Source: Ilumatobacter coccineus YM16-304 (GTDB lineage Bacteria > Actinomycetota > Acidimicrobiia > Acidimicrobiales > Ilumatobacteraceae). From it: 64,000 bases of DNA. This document shows, piece after piece, positions 7,851 to 15,894 of the stretch (positions within the stretch are counted from its first letter, which is position 1; each line of letters starts with the position of its first letter). Location of the stretch: NCBI RefSeq assembly GCF_000348785.1, contig NC_020520.1, positions 434,001 to 498,000 of the forward strand, read 5' to 3'. A model generated the notes under the pieces. That model saw only the letters and a program-made list of their open reading frames with translations. It was not told where the DNA came from and ran no database searches. The translations under genes were made by a program, and so were the position numbers.

Positions 7851-8717
7851 TCAGGGGGTGCCGGGAACGGGCGCGGAGCCGATCGGGGTGATCTCGAACG
7901 TCTCGCCTTCGGCGTTGACGAACGGCTCGACTTCGTCGTCGGTGAGGTCGAACTCGCCGTCTTCGAGGGCGTGGAAGACCGGCGATTCGGCCGAGCACCA
8001 TTCGGCGAACTCGGCGGCGTACTCGTCGCTGTCGGCGTCGGCGCCGCCGAGCGTGTAGCGCTCGTGGCAGACCACGCCGAGGATCTCATAACCGGTGAGC
8101 TGACCACCGAAGGCCGGCATGACGTTGCGGGCGCCCGTGATGTGAGGCCCGCCTTCGCGGTCGGGGTTGCCGTAGATCTCGATGCCTTCGAGGTTGTAGC
8201 CCTCGGTGCCGTAGTAGACGTAGCGGATCTGGTCTTCGATGTTCGGGAAGGTCTCGAGCACTTCGCCGCCGGTGAAGGCGTAGCCGAGGCCACCGCCACC
8301 CGCGCCGCCGTGGCAGCTCGAGCAGTTGCCGTACATCTCGGCGCCGATGCCGATCGGGCCCTCTTCGACCGCGGTCGACTCGGTGAGCGCGCGCACGTAC
8401 ATGAAGCCCCACACGGGCATGAGCGACAGCGTGGCCATGGCCCACCACGGCACCTTGCGGCGCTGCTTGGCGGCGACCACGTAGGCCGGGTCGGGCTTCG
8501 GCGGCTTCGGTGCCTCGGGTGCCGCGGCTGCGGTGCGGGCCGCCGGGCCGGTCGAGGCGGGCGCTGCTGCCGGTGCCGTCGAGGCAGCCTTGGCAGGAGC
8601 GGAAGACGACGCTCCGTCGGACGAAGCAGCGGCATCCGCGCCGCCGTCTCCGCCTTGGCCGATCGCGGCGCGCCGTTCGCGCGACCGCTTCAGCAGATGC
8701 TCGGGGATCTCAGTCAC
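7851..8717 (-). CDS. Membrane-anchored monoheme cytochrome c
   Basis: The 288-residue product has one heme c site, GNCSSCHGG, preceded by a single membrane helix (WWAMATLSLMPVWGFMYV) that leaves the heme domain outside. A possible axial Met is in ARNVMPAFGGQ. The long cytoplasmic N-terminus is Ala/Pro-rich and begins MTEIPEHLLKRSRERR, a motif repeated in the cytochrome b C-terminal subunit at 10715. The gene is divergent from the bc-complex operon, so it is probably an electron-transfer partner of that complex (inference). The C-terminal 90 residues are acidic and follow the heme domain. The GTG start at 8717 is supported by TATCCT 7 bases upstream. Confidence 0.85.
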   Translation of the reverse strand: MTEIPEHLLKRSRERRAAIGQGGDGGADAAASSDGASSSAPAKAASTAPAAAPASTGPAARTAAAAPEAPKPPKPDPAYVVAAKQRRKVPWWAMATLSLMPVWGFMYVRALTESTAVEEGPIGIGAEMYGNCSSCHGGAGGGGLGYAFTGGEVLETFPNIEDQIRYVYYGTEGYNLEGIEIYGNPDREGGPHITGARNVMPAFGGQLTGYEILGVVCHERYTLGGADADSDEYAAEFAEWCSAESPVFHALEDGEFDLTDDEVEPFVNAEGETFEITPIGSAPVPGTP

Positions 8718-8724
8718 GTCCGCG

Positions 8725-8730
8725 AGGATA
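8725..8730 (-). promoter_or_regulatory. -10 box (TATCCT), leaderless promoter of cytochrome c gene
   Basis: TATCCT on the minus strand with 7 bases to the GTG at 8717. Confidence 0.45.
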
Positions 8731-8842
8731 GGTGGCCGGAGCGCCGATCATGAATTTCATCCGCGACTTTCAGTGTGACGCGGGCGATATCGGAGAGAAC
8801 TTGTGCACAACCTGGCGCGCGTTGCGAGGCTCTCTGCCAGAC

Positions 8843-8872
8843 TTCAAACATCTGCCTCGCCTCAACTAGGCT
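8843..8872 (+). promoter_or_regulatory. Possible promoter of the bc-complex operon
   Basis: TTCAAA (8843-8848) and TAGGCT (8867-8872) are separated by 18 bases. Transcription would start about 50 bases before the first gene at 8927, which has a purine-rich GAGAGA sequence upstream. This operon would therefore be leadered, unlike most single genes here. Confidence 0.3.
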
Positions 8873-8926
8873 TGTGTACGAATTCACGAGCACTACCCGA
8901 ACGAACTGAGAGAGCCCCGCACGAAC

Positions 8927-9403
8927 ATGATCGCCATCGACGTCCTCGAGTGGCCTGGTTTCAACCAGGCGTTCATCGCCTCGTTTCTGGCATCCGTTCT
9001 GCTGTCACTCGCACTCATCCCGTACGGTAAGCGCCGCCCGATCGGTACGCCGTTCACCTGGGGTGAAGCGATGCTCGGCGCCACCTACATCTTCGGTGTC
9101 CTCTTCCTCTCGTACGGCATCATGCCGCACCAGTTCATCGACCACGCCGACAAGAACCTCGGTTGGTCGAAAGACAAGCTGATCTACGGTCCTGGCGGCA
9201 TCTTGAAGGCCGAAGCCGAAGGTGGCTGGCTGCCGCTCACCCTCCAGTACGAAGCCGTTCGTGACACGGTCGTCGTGCTGCTGCACGCCTTCATGTTCGG
9301 CCTCCACATCTTCCTCGCCATCTGGTGGCAGAAGCGTGGCCAGAACGCCACGAAGGAACTGCCGACCTCCACCTACGGTCGCCCGCTGGTGAAGAAGGCA
9401 TGA
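8927..9403 (+). CDS. Uncharacterised membrane subunit of the bc-complex operon
   Basis: The 158-residue protein has three probable membrane helices: AFIASFLASVLLSLALIPYG, a central segment around ATYIFGVLFLSYG, and VVVLLHAFMFGLHIFLAIWW near the C-terminus, with two histidines in the last helix. It has no cysteine or heme motif. It is the first gene of the operon encoding ferredoxin, cytochrome b, Rieske and diheme cytochrome c, so it is most likely an accessory or assembly subunit of that complex (inference). I do not recognise the family. Confidence 0.6.
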   Translation: MIAIDVLEWPGFNQAFIASFLASVLLSLALIPYGKRRPIGTPFTWGEAMLGATYIFGVLFLSYGIMPHQFIDHADKNLGWSKDKLIYGPGGILKAEAEGGWLPLTLQYEAVRDTVVVLLHAFMFGLHIFLAIWWQKRGQNATKELPTSTYGRPLVKKA

Positions 9404-9455
9404 GCTCGATGACCTGTCCGACGATGCGGCTCCGTGCCGCCGGAGAACGCTGATC

Positions 9456-9869
9456 ATGGCGAAGACCGACGCCAATCCTCCGTTGATGCCGTACACCGAC
9501 GACTACACGTTGGTCGAGGTCGACGCGGACTACCTCACCAAGGCGGTCAAGCCCAAGCAGTTCATCCACATCGACCAGTCGGAGTGCATCAGCTGCGAAG
9601 GCTGTGTCGACATCTGCCCGTGGAAGTGCATCCACATGGTGTCGCTCGACGCGATCGACGACGCCATCGGCACCGAACAGCCGGGCACCGACCCGTCCGA
9701 TGCGTTCATGTTCACGATCGACGACGACATCTGCACGCGCTGCGCGCTCTGTGTCGACCGATGCCCGACGGGCGTCATCATTCTCGGGAAGGCCGGCACG
9801 GCAACCGCCGTCGGCGACTCCCACACGCGTACCAACAACCACGGCTACGGCTACGGCATGAGGCTCTGA
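9456..9869 (+). CDS. Ferredoxin-type protein with two 4Fe-4S sites, in the bc operon
   Basis: The 137-residue soluble protein carries two complete cluster motifs: [15 protein letters not shown] (a CxxCxxCxxxC motif ending CPWKC instead of the usual CP) and [12 protein letters not shown]. The spacing of about 40 residues between motifs resembles NuoI-type adaptors. It has no membrane helix. It sits between a membrane subunit and cytochrome b with almost no gap (one base to the cytochrome b gene), so it is probably part of or docks onto the quinol oxidase complex and exchanges low-potential electrons (inference). A GGAGAA site lies 8 bases before the ATG. Confidence 0.8.
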   Translation: MAKTDANPPLMPYTDDYTLVEVDADYLTKAVKPKQFIHIDQSECISCEGCVDICPWKCIHMVSLDAIDDAIGTEQPGTDPSDAFMFTIDDDICTRCALCVDRCPTGVIILGKAGTATAVGDSHTRTNNHGYGYGMRL

Positions 9870-9870
9870 G

Positions 9871-10656
9871 ATGGCAAAGATTATTGACGACAAACCCCGC
9901 CCGACAGTGAAGGACCGCATCAACGACGTCGTCGATGCGACCCAGGGCAGCCAGGCGTGGAGCTCGATCTTCCGCCCCGGCTCGATCTTCCGCAAGGGCT
10001 ACACCGACAGCCCGCGTAACCGCAGCTACGTCATCATGAACTCGGTGCTGTACCACTTGCACCCGGTCAAGGTGAAGCGTCACGCGGTCAAGGTCAGCTA
10101 CACGCTGTGCCTCGGCGGCCTGAGCTTCTTCCTGTTCATCCTGCTCACGGTCACCGGCATCTTCTTGATGTTCTTCTACCGTCCCGAGACCACGGCGGCC
10201 TGGAACGACATCAACAACCTGCAGACCTCGGTCACCTTCGGCCTCCTGGTCAGAAACATGCACAGGTGGGGCGCACACCTCATGGTGCTCGCCGTGTTCT
10301 TGCACATGGCTCGAGTCTTCTACCACGGCGCCTACAAGCCGCCGCGTGAGTTCAACTGGGTGATCGGCGTGATCCTGCTGATGCTCACCCTGCTGCTGTC
10401 GTTCACCGGCTACCTGCTCCCGTGGGACCAGTTGGCACTGTGGGCCGTCACGGTGGGTACCAACATGATGGGCTACACACCGGTGTTCGGTAGTGAGGTC
10501 AGATTCGTCTTGCTGGGCGGTGCCGAAATCGGCTCCGAAACGCTGTTGAGATGGTACGTACTCCACGTCTTGTTCCTGCCGTTCGTGATCGTCATCTTCA
10601 TGGCGATCCACTTCTGGCGGGTGCGTAAAGACGGTGGTATTTCGGGTCCGTTGTGA
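9871..10656 (+). CDS. qcrB: Cytochrome b N-terminal subunit (b6-like) of bc complex
   Basis: The 261-residue integral protein corresponds to the four-helix, diheme half of cytochrome b. Heme-ligating histidines lie in helix B ([24 protein letters not shown]) and in helix D ([21 protein letters not shown]), spaced as expected for two b hemes. The ef-side signature [15 protein letters not shown] marks the Q-site turn. The C-terminal half is encoded separately at 10715, as in b6f-type and Bacillus-type complexes. The N-terminal 60 residues are polar and probably cytoplasmic. The start follows the ferredoxin stop by one base. Confidence 0.92.
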   Translation: MAKIIDDKPRPTVKDRINDVVDATQGSQAWSSIFRPGSIFRKGYTDSPRNRSYVIMNSVLYHLHPVKVKRHAVKVSYTLCLGGLSFFLFILLTVTGIFLMFFYRPETTAAWNDINNLQTSVTFGLLVRNMHRWGAHLMVLAVFLHMARVFYHGAYKPPREFNWVIGVILLMLTLLLSFTGYLLPWDQLALWAVTVGTNMMGYTPVFGSEVRFVLLGGAEIGSETLLRWYVLHVLFLPFVIVIFMAIHFWRVRKDGGISGPL

Positions 10657-10682
10657 TCCGGATGCTTGACTGGAGACGAATC

Positions 10683-10718
10683 ATGAGTGCAAGGAAGTGT
10701 GAGGGCAACGTCCGATGA
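10683..10718 (+). CDS. 11-codon mini-ORF coupled to the next gene
   Basis: ATG-AGT-GCA through to CGA-TGA encodes MSARKCEGNVR. It has a good Shine-Dalgarno (GGAGA, about 7 bases upstream), and its TGA overlaps the ATG of the cytochrome b C-terminal subunit (ATGA). It may act as a translational-coupling leader. Chance occurrence cannot be excluded. Confidence 0.3.
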   Translation: MSARKCEGNVR

Positions 10719-11485
10719 CTGAAATCCCAGAACACCTGCTGAAGCGAGCGGCTGCCGCTCGTGACAAGGCAAAGGCCGAACCGGCCGAAGAACCCGCAGC
10801 CGAGGCCGCCGCGCCCGCCGGTGACTCGCGCATTCCCGAGCACCTCCTGAAGCGGAGCCAGGCCGCCAAGGCCAAGTCCGACGACGCCCCCGCAGAGGGT
10901 GGCGGCGCGGTCGCCGTGGCCGAGAAGGTCGGCGCCGTCGTGGCCGCCGGCCCTGCCGGTGGTGGCGTGCCGATCGGTGCGGGCCCCGGAGGCCACACCC
11001 AGCGCCTGCTCACCGTCGTCAAGTCGGGCACGATCCAAGACGTCAAGGCGACGCCGGTCGACAAGGTCCACACCTGGCCGCACCTCCTCGCCGCCGAGTT
11101 CGTCGCCGCACTGGCGATGACGGCGTTCACGTTCATCTTCTCGATCTTCGTGCACGCTCCGCTGCTCGAACTCGCCAACACCAACCAGACCCCGAACCCG
11201 TCGAAGGCCCCGTGGTACTTCCTCGGCCTCCAGGAGCTGTTGGTCTACTTCCACCCGATGATCGCCGGCGTGACCCTGCCGGGTGTCGGCATGATCGCAC
11301 TGATCCTCACGCCGTACCTCGACCGCAACCCGTCGAACAAGCCCGAAGACCGCAAGTTCGCCACCTCGATCATGACCGTCCACATCATGTTCTGGGCCGT
11401 GCTGGTCATCATCGGCTCGTTCTTCCGTGGCCCCGGCTTCAACTTCGTCCTGCCGTGGGTCGACGGCTTGTTCTTCGAGCTCTAG
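10715..11485 (+). CDS. qcrC: Cytochrome b C-terminal subunit (subunit IV-like) with long N-tail
   Basis: The 256-residue protein ends in three membrane helices matching b6f subunit IV. The Qo-site motif is KAPWYFLGLQELL, the APWY variant of the usual PEWY. The first 120 residues are an unusual Ala/Pro/Lys-rich cytoplasmic extension carrying the motif IPEHLLKR twice (res 4-11 and near 38-45), also found at the start of the divergent cytochrome c gene. A conserved ef-loop region with NTNQTPNPSK precedes the Qo motif. The ATG at 10715 overlaps the stop of an 11-codon mini-ORF. The symbol follows the split b/IV scheme; naming varies between species. Confidence 0.88.
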   Translation: MTEIPEHLLKRAAAARDKAKAEPAEEPAAEAAAPAGDSRIPEHLLKRSQAAKAKSDDAPAEGGGAVAVAEKVGAVVAAGPAGGGVPIGAGPGGHTQRLLTVVKSGTIQDVKATPVDKVHTWPHLLAAEFVAALAMTAFTFIFSIFVHAPLLELANTNQTPNPSKAPWYFLGLQELLVYFHPMIAGVTLPGVGMIALILTPYLDRNPSNKPEDRKFATSIMTVHIMFWAVLVIIGSFFRGPGFNFVLPWVDGLFFEL

Positions 11486-11510
11486 GAAAGACAGCAAAGG
11501 AACTACCCCC

Positions 11511-12401
11511 ATGAGTACCGCAGCAGTCATAGCAATCGCCATCGCCGCCGTCGTGGTGTTGGGCGCCGTCAGCTTCCTGACGCTCGCCCGACGGAGCGAC
11601 GTGCGCGGTGCCGGCGCGTTGTCCGGCGAGACCAAGAGCCGCGACAAAGCGAGCCGCAAGGACGCACGCGCCTTCGAAGCCGCAGCAACCGCTGACGGCG
11701 CACGCACCGCCGCCGTGGCCGAAGCCGAAGGTGAAGCCGCTCGCGGCGCCGGCACGGCCCTCGCCACCATCGACGACGATGCCGCCCTCGTTCCGTGGAC
11801 GGCGCCCGACCCCGAGGTCATCGGTGTGTCGCGTCGCCAGTTCTTCAACCGGGCGACCGTCACCCTCATGACCGCCAGCCTCGGCGCCTTCGCAGCGGCG
11901 GCGTTCGTCGGCTTCCTGTGGCCGTCGGGCAGCGGCGGCTTCGGCGGCTCGGTCCCGATCGGCAAGCTCGACACCATCAAAGACGGCATCAAGCAGGGCG
12001 GCGGGTTCTTCTACGCACCCGAGGCTCGTTCGTGGGTCACCGAGTACCCGTCCGAAGCGCTCCCGATCGCTCGCACCGTCTACCCGACCAACCTCCTCGA
12101 AGCGATGGAGAACGGCATCGTCGTGCTCAGCCAGAAGTGCCCGCACCTCGGCTGCCGTGTGCCCGAGTGCGCGACGAGCCAGTGGTTCGAGTGCCAGTGC
12201 CACGGTTCGCAGTACAACCGCGTCGGCGAGAAGAAGGCGGGCCCCGCACCACGCGGTATGGACCGCCACCCGACGACCATCTCTGGAAGTGGTGAAGTAG
12301 TGATCGACACGAGCACCGTGGTGCCCGGTCCCGCGATCGGTGTCAACACGACCGGTCAAGAAGCCGAAGGTCCGCACTGCACCGGTGGTGGGGATCACTG
12401 A
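11511..12401 (+). CDS. qcrA: Rieske iron-sulfur subunit of the bc complex
   Basis: The 296-residue protein holds both Rieske boxes: CPHLGCRVP and CQCHGSQYNRVGE, giving the C-x-H ligand pairs plus the two extra cysteines of the disulfide typical of high-potential Rieske proteins. There are two hydrophobic spans, one at the extreme N-terminus and one after SRRQFFNRATVTLM, which resembles a Tat-type RR signal before the second helix. An Ala-rich linker lies between them. It takes electrons from quinol at the Qo site and passes them to the cytochromes c. A GG-rich Shine-Dalgarno lies about 10 bases before the ATG. The stop overlaps the next gene (TGATG). Confidence 0.92.
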   Translation: MSTAAVIAIAIAAVVVLGAVSFLTLARRSDVRGAGALSGETKSRDKASRKDARAFEAAATADGARTAAVAEAEGEAARGAGTALATIDDDAALVPWTAPDPEVIGVSRRQFFNRATVTLMTASLGAFAAAAFVGFLWPSGSGGFGGSVPIGKLDTIKDGIKQGGGFFYAPEARSWVTEYPSEALPIARTVYPTNLLEAMENGIVVLSQKCPHLGCRVPECATSQWFECQCHGSQYNRVGEKKAGPAPRGMDRHPTTISGSGEVVIDTSTVVPGPAIGVNTTGQEAEGPHCTGGGDH

Positions 12402-13477
12402 TGGTCGGCCTCACCACCACGTCGATCGCCGGCCTGGCGTTCGTCATCATCCTCATCGGTTTCATCGTCTACGCGGCGTTCAACGTCGTCGGGGGTCGCG
12501 CCGAGGTCGGCTCCGAGATCGAGCTGGCACCCAACCGCAAGCAGTACTTCGACGACGAAGAACTCGAAGGCCCGCGCCTCGAGCGGATGCAGCTCCTCGG
12601 TGTGCTGCTCCTCGTCGTGGTCACGATCGGTCTGCCCTTCTACTGGATCCTCGAGCCGAGCCGTCAGGCCGGAGCGCAAGAGGGCTGGGACAAGCGATTC
12701 GCCAGCTGGGGTTCGGAGCTGTTCGAACCCACCGCTGACGGTGGCTTCAACTGCGCCGGCTGCCACGGCGGCATGTCGGCCGAAGGCGGCGCCGCGCCCT
12801 TCACCGTCACCGACCCGGTGACCAATGCGGTCGAGGCCGTCAACTGGAAGGCCCCCGCACTCAACACGGTCTTCTACAAGTTCGACGAATCCGAAGTCGA
12901 GTTCATCCTCAACTACGGCCGTCCGTTCTCACCGATGTCGCCGTGGGGCACCATCGGCGGTGGCCCGATGACCACCCAGCAGATCGAGACGCTCATCGAG
13001 TACCTCAAGAGCATCCAGATCCCGCGTCAGGGTTGCCTCGACGACGAGCTCGGCGGCGACGAGTACTTCGACGAGCAGCTCTGCGCCTCGGGCGTGCTGC
13101 CCGACAGCGAAGCCGAGAAGATCCAGACGGCGATCGAGCAGGCCATGGCCGAAGACGGCGTCTCCGAAGGCGAAGCCATCTTCAACCTCGAGCTCGGCTC
13201 CGGTGCGTACAGCTGCGCACGCTGCCACACCATCGGGTGGAGCTACGACGATCCGGGTATTCCCGGACAGGGTGCCTATGGTTGGAACCTGACCGGCGGT
13301 GCGACGAACAGTCACTTCGCCACCGAAGACGACATGGTCGCCTTCATCAAGAATGGTTCGGAGTTCGGCAAGCTGTATGGTCTCAGCGCCCAAGGCAGTG
13401 GCCGCATGCCCGGGTTCGGATCAGTGCTCACCGACGAGCAAATTCGCGCCGTGGTCGAATACGTACGGAGTCTGTGA
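12401..13477 (+). CDS. Membrane-anchored diheme cytochrome c
   Basis: The 358-residue protein has two N-terminal membrane helices (around res 8-28 and 65-84) followed by two cytochrome c domains with CAGCH (C118-H122) and CARCH near residue 270. Probable axial methionines are in PFSPMSPWG and SGRMPGFGSVL. It is the heme c subunit of the bc-type complex, in the position of the diheme QcrC/CC-type cytochromes of Actinobacteria, but anchored by an N-terminal hairpin instead of a single C-terminal helix. Its ATG overlaps the Rieske stop by one base. Confidence 0.9.
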   Translation: MVGLTTTSIAGLAFVIILIGFIVYAAFNVVGGRAEVGSEIELAPNRKQYFDDEELEGPRLERMQLLGVLLLVVVTIGLPFYWILEPSRQAGAQEGWDKRFASWGSELFEPTADGGFNCAGCHGGMSAEGGAAPFTVTDPVTNAVEAVNWKAPALNTVFYKFDESEVEFILNYGRPFSPMSPWGTIGGGPMTTQQIETLIEYLKSIQIPRQGCLDDELGGDEYFDEQLCASGVLPDSEAEKIQTAIEQAMAEDGVSEGEAIFNLELGSGAYSCARCHTIGWSYDDPGIPGQGAYGWNLTGGATNSHFATEDDMVAFIKNGSEFGKLYGLSAQGSGRMPGFGSVLTDEQIRAVVEYVRSL

Positions 13478-13483
13478 TCTGAA

Positions 13484-14305
13484 ATGAACTTGTTGGCAAT
13501 CGGCTGGGAGCCGGAACTTCGCGGACTGCTCACCGTCATCATCTCCGTGGTGATCCTGATGGGCTCCATCTACATGATCATGGCGACGAACATGGGCTCA
13601 CGCCTGGCGTTCCTCGTCGCCATCACCGGCCTCGCCGGCTGGATGATGCTCATGGGCGCCACCTGGTGGATCTACGGCATCGGCCTGCGTGGCCCCGACC
13701 CGTCATGGCAGCCCGTGCCCGGGCAGACCGTGCTCCAAGACACCGAAGCGTTGCGCTCGGCCGGCATCCTCGAAGAGCCGCTGGCCGTCCCCGACGACGC
13801 CACGTTCGTCGAGGAAGCCGCACTCGTCAGCGACGTGCTCCTCGACGAGGGCTACGTCCTGCTCGACCCGGCGTCGCCGGCGTTCGGTCAGGCGCAGGCG
13901 TCGGCGTCGGTCTACCTCGAAGAGTCGGGTGCCTTCGCCACCGGCGAGTACGCCATCACCGACATCTTCGACATCGGCGGCGAGCGCTACCCGCGCATCG
14001 CCGGCCGTGACGAACTCGACTTCTTCGCCTTCTGGCACGAGCCGCACTACGTCGTCGTCGAAGCTGCGCCGTACGTGCAGGTCCGCGTCGAAGACGGCCG
14101 TGCACCGGTCTCGCCGACCATCGACGACACCCGTCAGCGCCAGTACGTGTACATGGTCCGTGACCTCGGCGCCCGTCGCCAGCCGGCCGTGGTGCTCACC
14201 ATCGGCGGTGGAGCGATCTTCCTCTCGCTCTGTTACCTCCTGCACCGCCGTGAGCGCATCCTCAACGAGAATCTGGCAAACGCGAAGGCCGTCGCAACCG
14301 CCTAG
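13484..14305 (+). CDS. Uncharacterised membrane protein closing the bc operon
   Basis: The 273-residue protein has two N-terminal helices (LLTVIISVVILMGSIYMIMA and LAFLVAITGLAGWMMLMGATWWIYG), a large acidic extracytoplasmic domain of about 150 residues and a C-terminal helix (VVLTIGGGAIFLSLCYLLHRR). It has no heme motif. It starts 6 bases after the diheme cytochrome c and ends just before nuoA. Its place in the operon suggests an accessory subunit of the quinol:cytochrome c oxidoreductase or a link to complex I (inference). I do not recognise the family. Confidence 0.6.
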   Translation: MNLLAIGWEPELRGLLTVIISVVILMGSIYMIMATNMGSRLAFLVAITGLAGWMMLMGATWWIYGIGLRGPDPSWQPVPGQTVLQDTEALRSAGILEEPLAVPDDATFVEEAALVSDVLLDEGYVLLDPASPAFGQAQASASVYLEESGAFATGEYAITDIFDIGGERYPRIAGRDELDFFAFWHEPHYVVVEAAPYVQVRVEDGRAPVSPTIDDTRQRQYVYMVRDLGARRQPAVVLTIGGGAIFLSLCYLLHRRERILNENLANAKAVATA

Positions 14306-14316
14306 GTTGGTTCGTG

Positions 14317-14811
14317 ATGGGTCAGTATCTTCCGATCGTCGTCTTGATGGCGCTGGGCATCGTCTTCGGTGTCTTGAGCTTCCTGGCGTCGAAGCTCCTC
14401 GGGCCGAGTCGTCCGTCGGCAGCCAAAGAGGCGCCGTACGAGTGCGGCATCGTGCCGACGCGCGAACCGCCAGAGCGGTTCCCGGTCAGCTTCTACATCG
14501 TCGCGATGCTGTTCATCATGTTCGACATCGAGATCATCTTCGTCTACCCGTACGCCGTGTCACGCGGTGAGCTCGGGTACTACGGGTTCTGGGCGGTCCT
14601 GATCTTCTCGGTGATCTTCTTCCTCACCTTCGTCTACGAAGTCGCCCGTGGCGGCCTCGACTGGGGCCCGCTGCAGAAGTACCGCAGCCTGTCCGCCGAA
14701 GCGAAGATGGTGACCCCGGAACGAACGCTGACCTCGACCGTGCGTCGGGTCGGCACCGAGGGACGACTCGACGAGTCACCCGACCACGAATCAACTGCAC
14801 CCGCCGCATAA
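14317..14811 (+). CDS. nuoA: NADH-quinone oxidoreductase subunit A
   Basis: The 164-residue membrane subunit has three helices and the conserved [20 protein letters not shown] loop followed by [15 protein letters not shown], the hallmark of NuoA. The C-terminus is longer than in E. coli, with a polar tail of about 45 residues. A GTG at 14314 is directly adjacent to the ATG at 14317 and either could be used. TAGGTT at 14303-14308 sits 8 bases before the ATG, overlapping the previous stop, so an internal promoter for the nuo genes is possible. Confidence 0.93.
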   Translation: MGQYLPIVVLMALGIVFGVLSFLASKLLGPSRPSAAKEAPYECGIVPTREPPERFPVSFYIVAMLFIMFDIEIIFVYPYAVSRGELGYYGFWAVLIFSVIFFLTFVYEVARGGLDWGPLQKYRSLSAEAKMVTPERTLTSTVRRVGTEGRLDESPDHESTAPAA

Positions 14812-14824
14812 GGAGAAACCCCAC

Positions 14825-15415
14825 ATGGGCATCGTCAACGATGTGCTCGACGACGGGATGGGCGGGCTGACGCACAACGTCATCACCGGCAAGCTCGAAG
14901 ACCTCGTGAACTGGGCGCGATCGCGTTCCTCGTGGCCCGCTTCGTTCGGCCTGGCCTGCTGCGCCATCGAGATGATGGCGACCGGTGGTGCGCACTACGA
15001 CATCTCCCGCTTCGGCATGGAAGTGTTCCGCGCCAGCCCGCGTCAGGCCGACATCATGATCGTCGCCGGCCGCGTCAGCCAGAAGATGGCACCCGTCCTT
15101 CGCCAGGTCTACGACCAGATGATGGAACCCAAGTGGGTCATCTCGATGGGCGTGTGCGCCAGCTCCGGCGGCATGTTCAACAACTACGCGATCGTCCAGG
15201 GCGTCGACCAGGTCGTGCCGGTCGACGTGTACGCGCCGGGCTGCCCGCCCACGCCCGAGACGCTCATCCACGCGATCGAGCAGCTCCACGGCCTGATCGA
15301 GACCCAGGAGATCATGAAGCGTCGTGCCGCCAACGGCGGCGGTGCCAACATCCACGTCGAGGAGATCACCGCCGGTGCCACGCCGGTCCTGCTCGGTGCG
15401 AAGGCGTCGTCATGA
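14825..15415 (+). CDS. nuoB: NADH-quinone oxidoreductase subunit B
   Basis: The 196-residue peripheral-arm subunit carries the terminal N2 4Fe-4S cluster next to the quinone pocket. Ligands are present: the tandem C45-C46 in [11 protein letters not shown]111 in [10 protein letters not shown] and C140 in APGCPPTPE. The quinone-facing segment [20 protein letters not shown] is intact. An AGGAG site lies about 8 bases before the ATG. The stop overlaps nuoC (ATGA). Confidence 0.96.
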   Translation: MGIVNDVLDDGMGGLTHNVITGKLEDLVNWARSRSSWPASFGLACCAIEMMATGGAHYDISRFGMEVFRASPRQADIMIVAGRVSQKMAPVLRQVYDQMMEPKWVISMGVCASSGGMFNNYAIVQGVDQVVPVDVYAPGCPPTPETLIHAIEQLHGLIETQEIMKRRAANGGGANIHVEEITAGATPVLLGAKASS

Positions 15416-15894
15416 GCGACACGGTCACCGAACTCCACGGCTGCGCGGTCTCCGACTCGTGCGGACAAGAAGTCATCCACCCCACTCGTGAGCAGTACCT
15501 CGACCTGGTCAAAGCGCTCGCCGACGACGGGTACACCATCTGCGTCGACCTGTGCGGCGTCGACTACCTCCATCACCTCGACCGACCGCTGCCCGACGGC
15601 GTCGCCCCCGAGCGGTTCGAAGTCGTGGTCAATCTGCTCGACATCGGCAACCGCCGTCGCACGCGTGTCCGCGTTCAGGTGCCCGAGTCCGACCCCGTCG
15701 TGGCGTCGCTGTTCGACCTCCACCCCGGCACCGAAGCGCCCGAACGCGAGACCTACGACATGTTCGGCATCGAGTTCACCGACCATCCCGACCTCACGCG
15801 CATCCTGATGCCCGAAGACTGGATCGGTCACCCGCTGCGCAAGGACTACGCGATCGGTCGCATCCCGGTGCAGTTCAAGGAGACGAGCAACTGA
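15412..15894 (+). CDS. nuoC: NADH-quinone oxidoreductase subunit C
   Basis: The 160-residue connecting subunit shows the 30-kDa-subunit signature [20 protein letters not shown] followed by [17 protein letters not shown]. It is a separate gene, not fused to nuoD as in E. coli. The N-terminus contains an unusual pair of cysteines ([10 protein letters not shown]) not needed for cluster binding. Its ATG overlaps the nuoB stop, and its stop overlaps nuoD (TGATG). Confidence 0.95.
   Translation: MSDTVTELHGCAVSDSCGQEVIHPTREQYLDLVKALADDGYTICVDLCGVDYLHHLDRPLPDGVAPERFEVVVNLLDIGNRRRTRVRVQVPESDPVVASLFDLHPGTEAPERETYDMFGIEFTDHPDLTRILMPEDWIGHPLRKDYAIGRIPVQFKETSN

Noticed and set aside
9409-9453. 14-codon ORF before the ferredoxin gene
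   Set aside because: No Shine-Dalgarno of its own, and it ends 2 bases short of the next start without overlap; likely chance.
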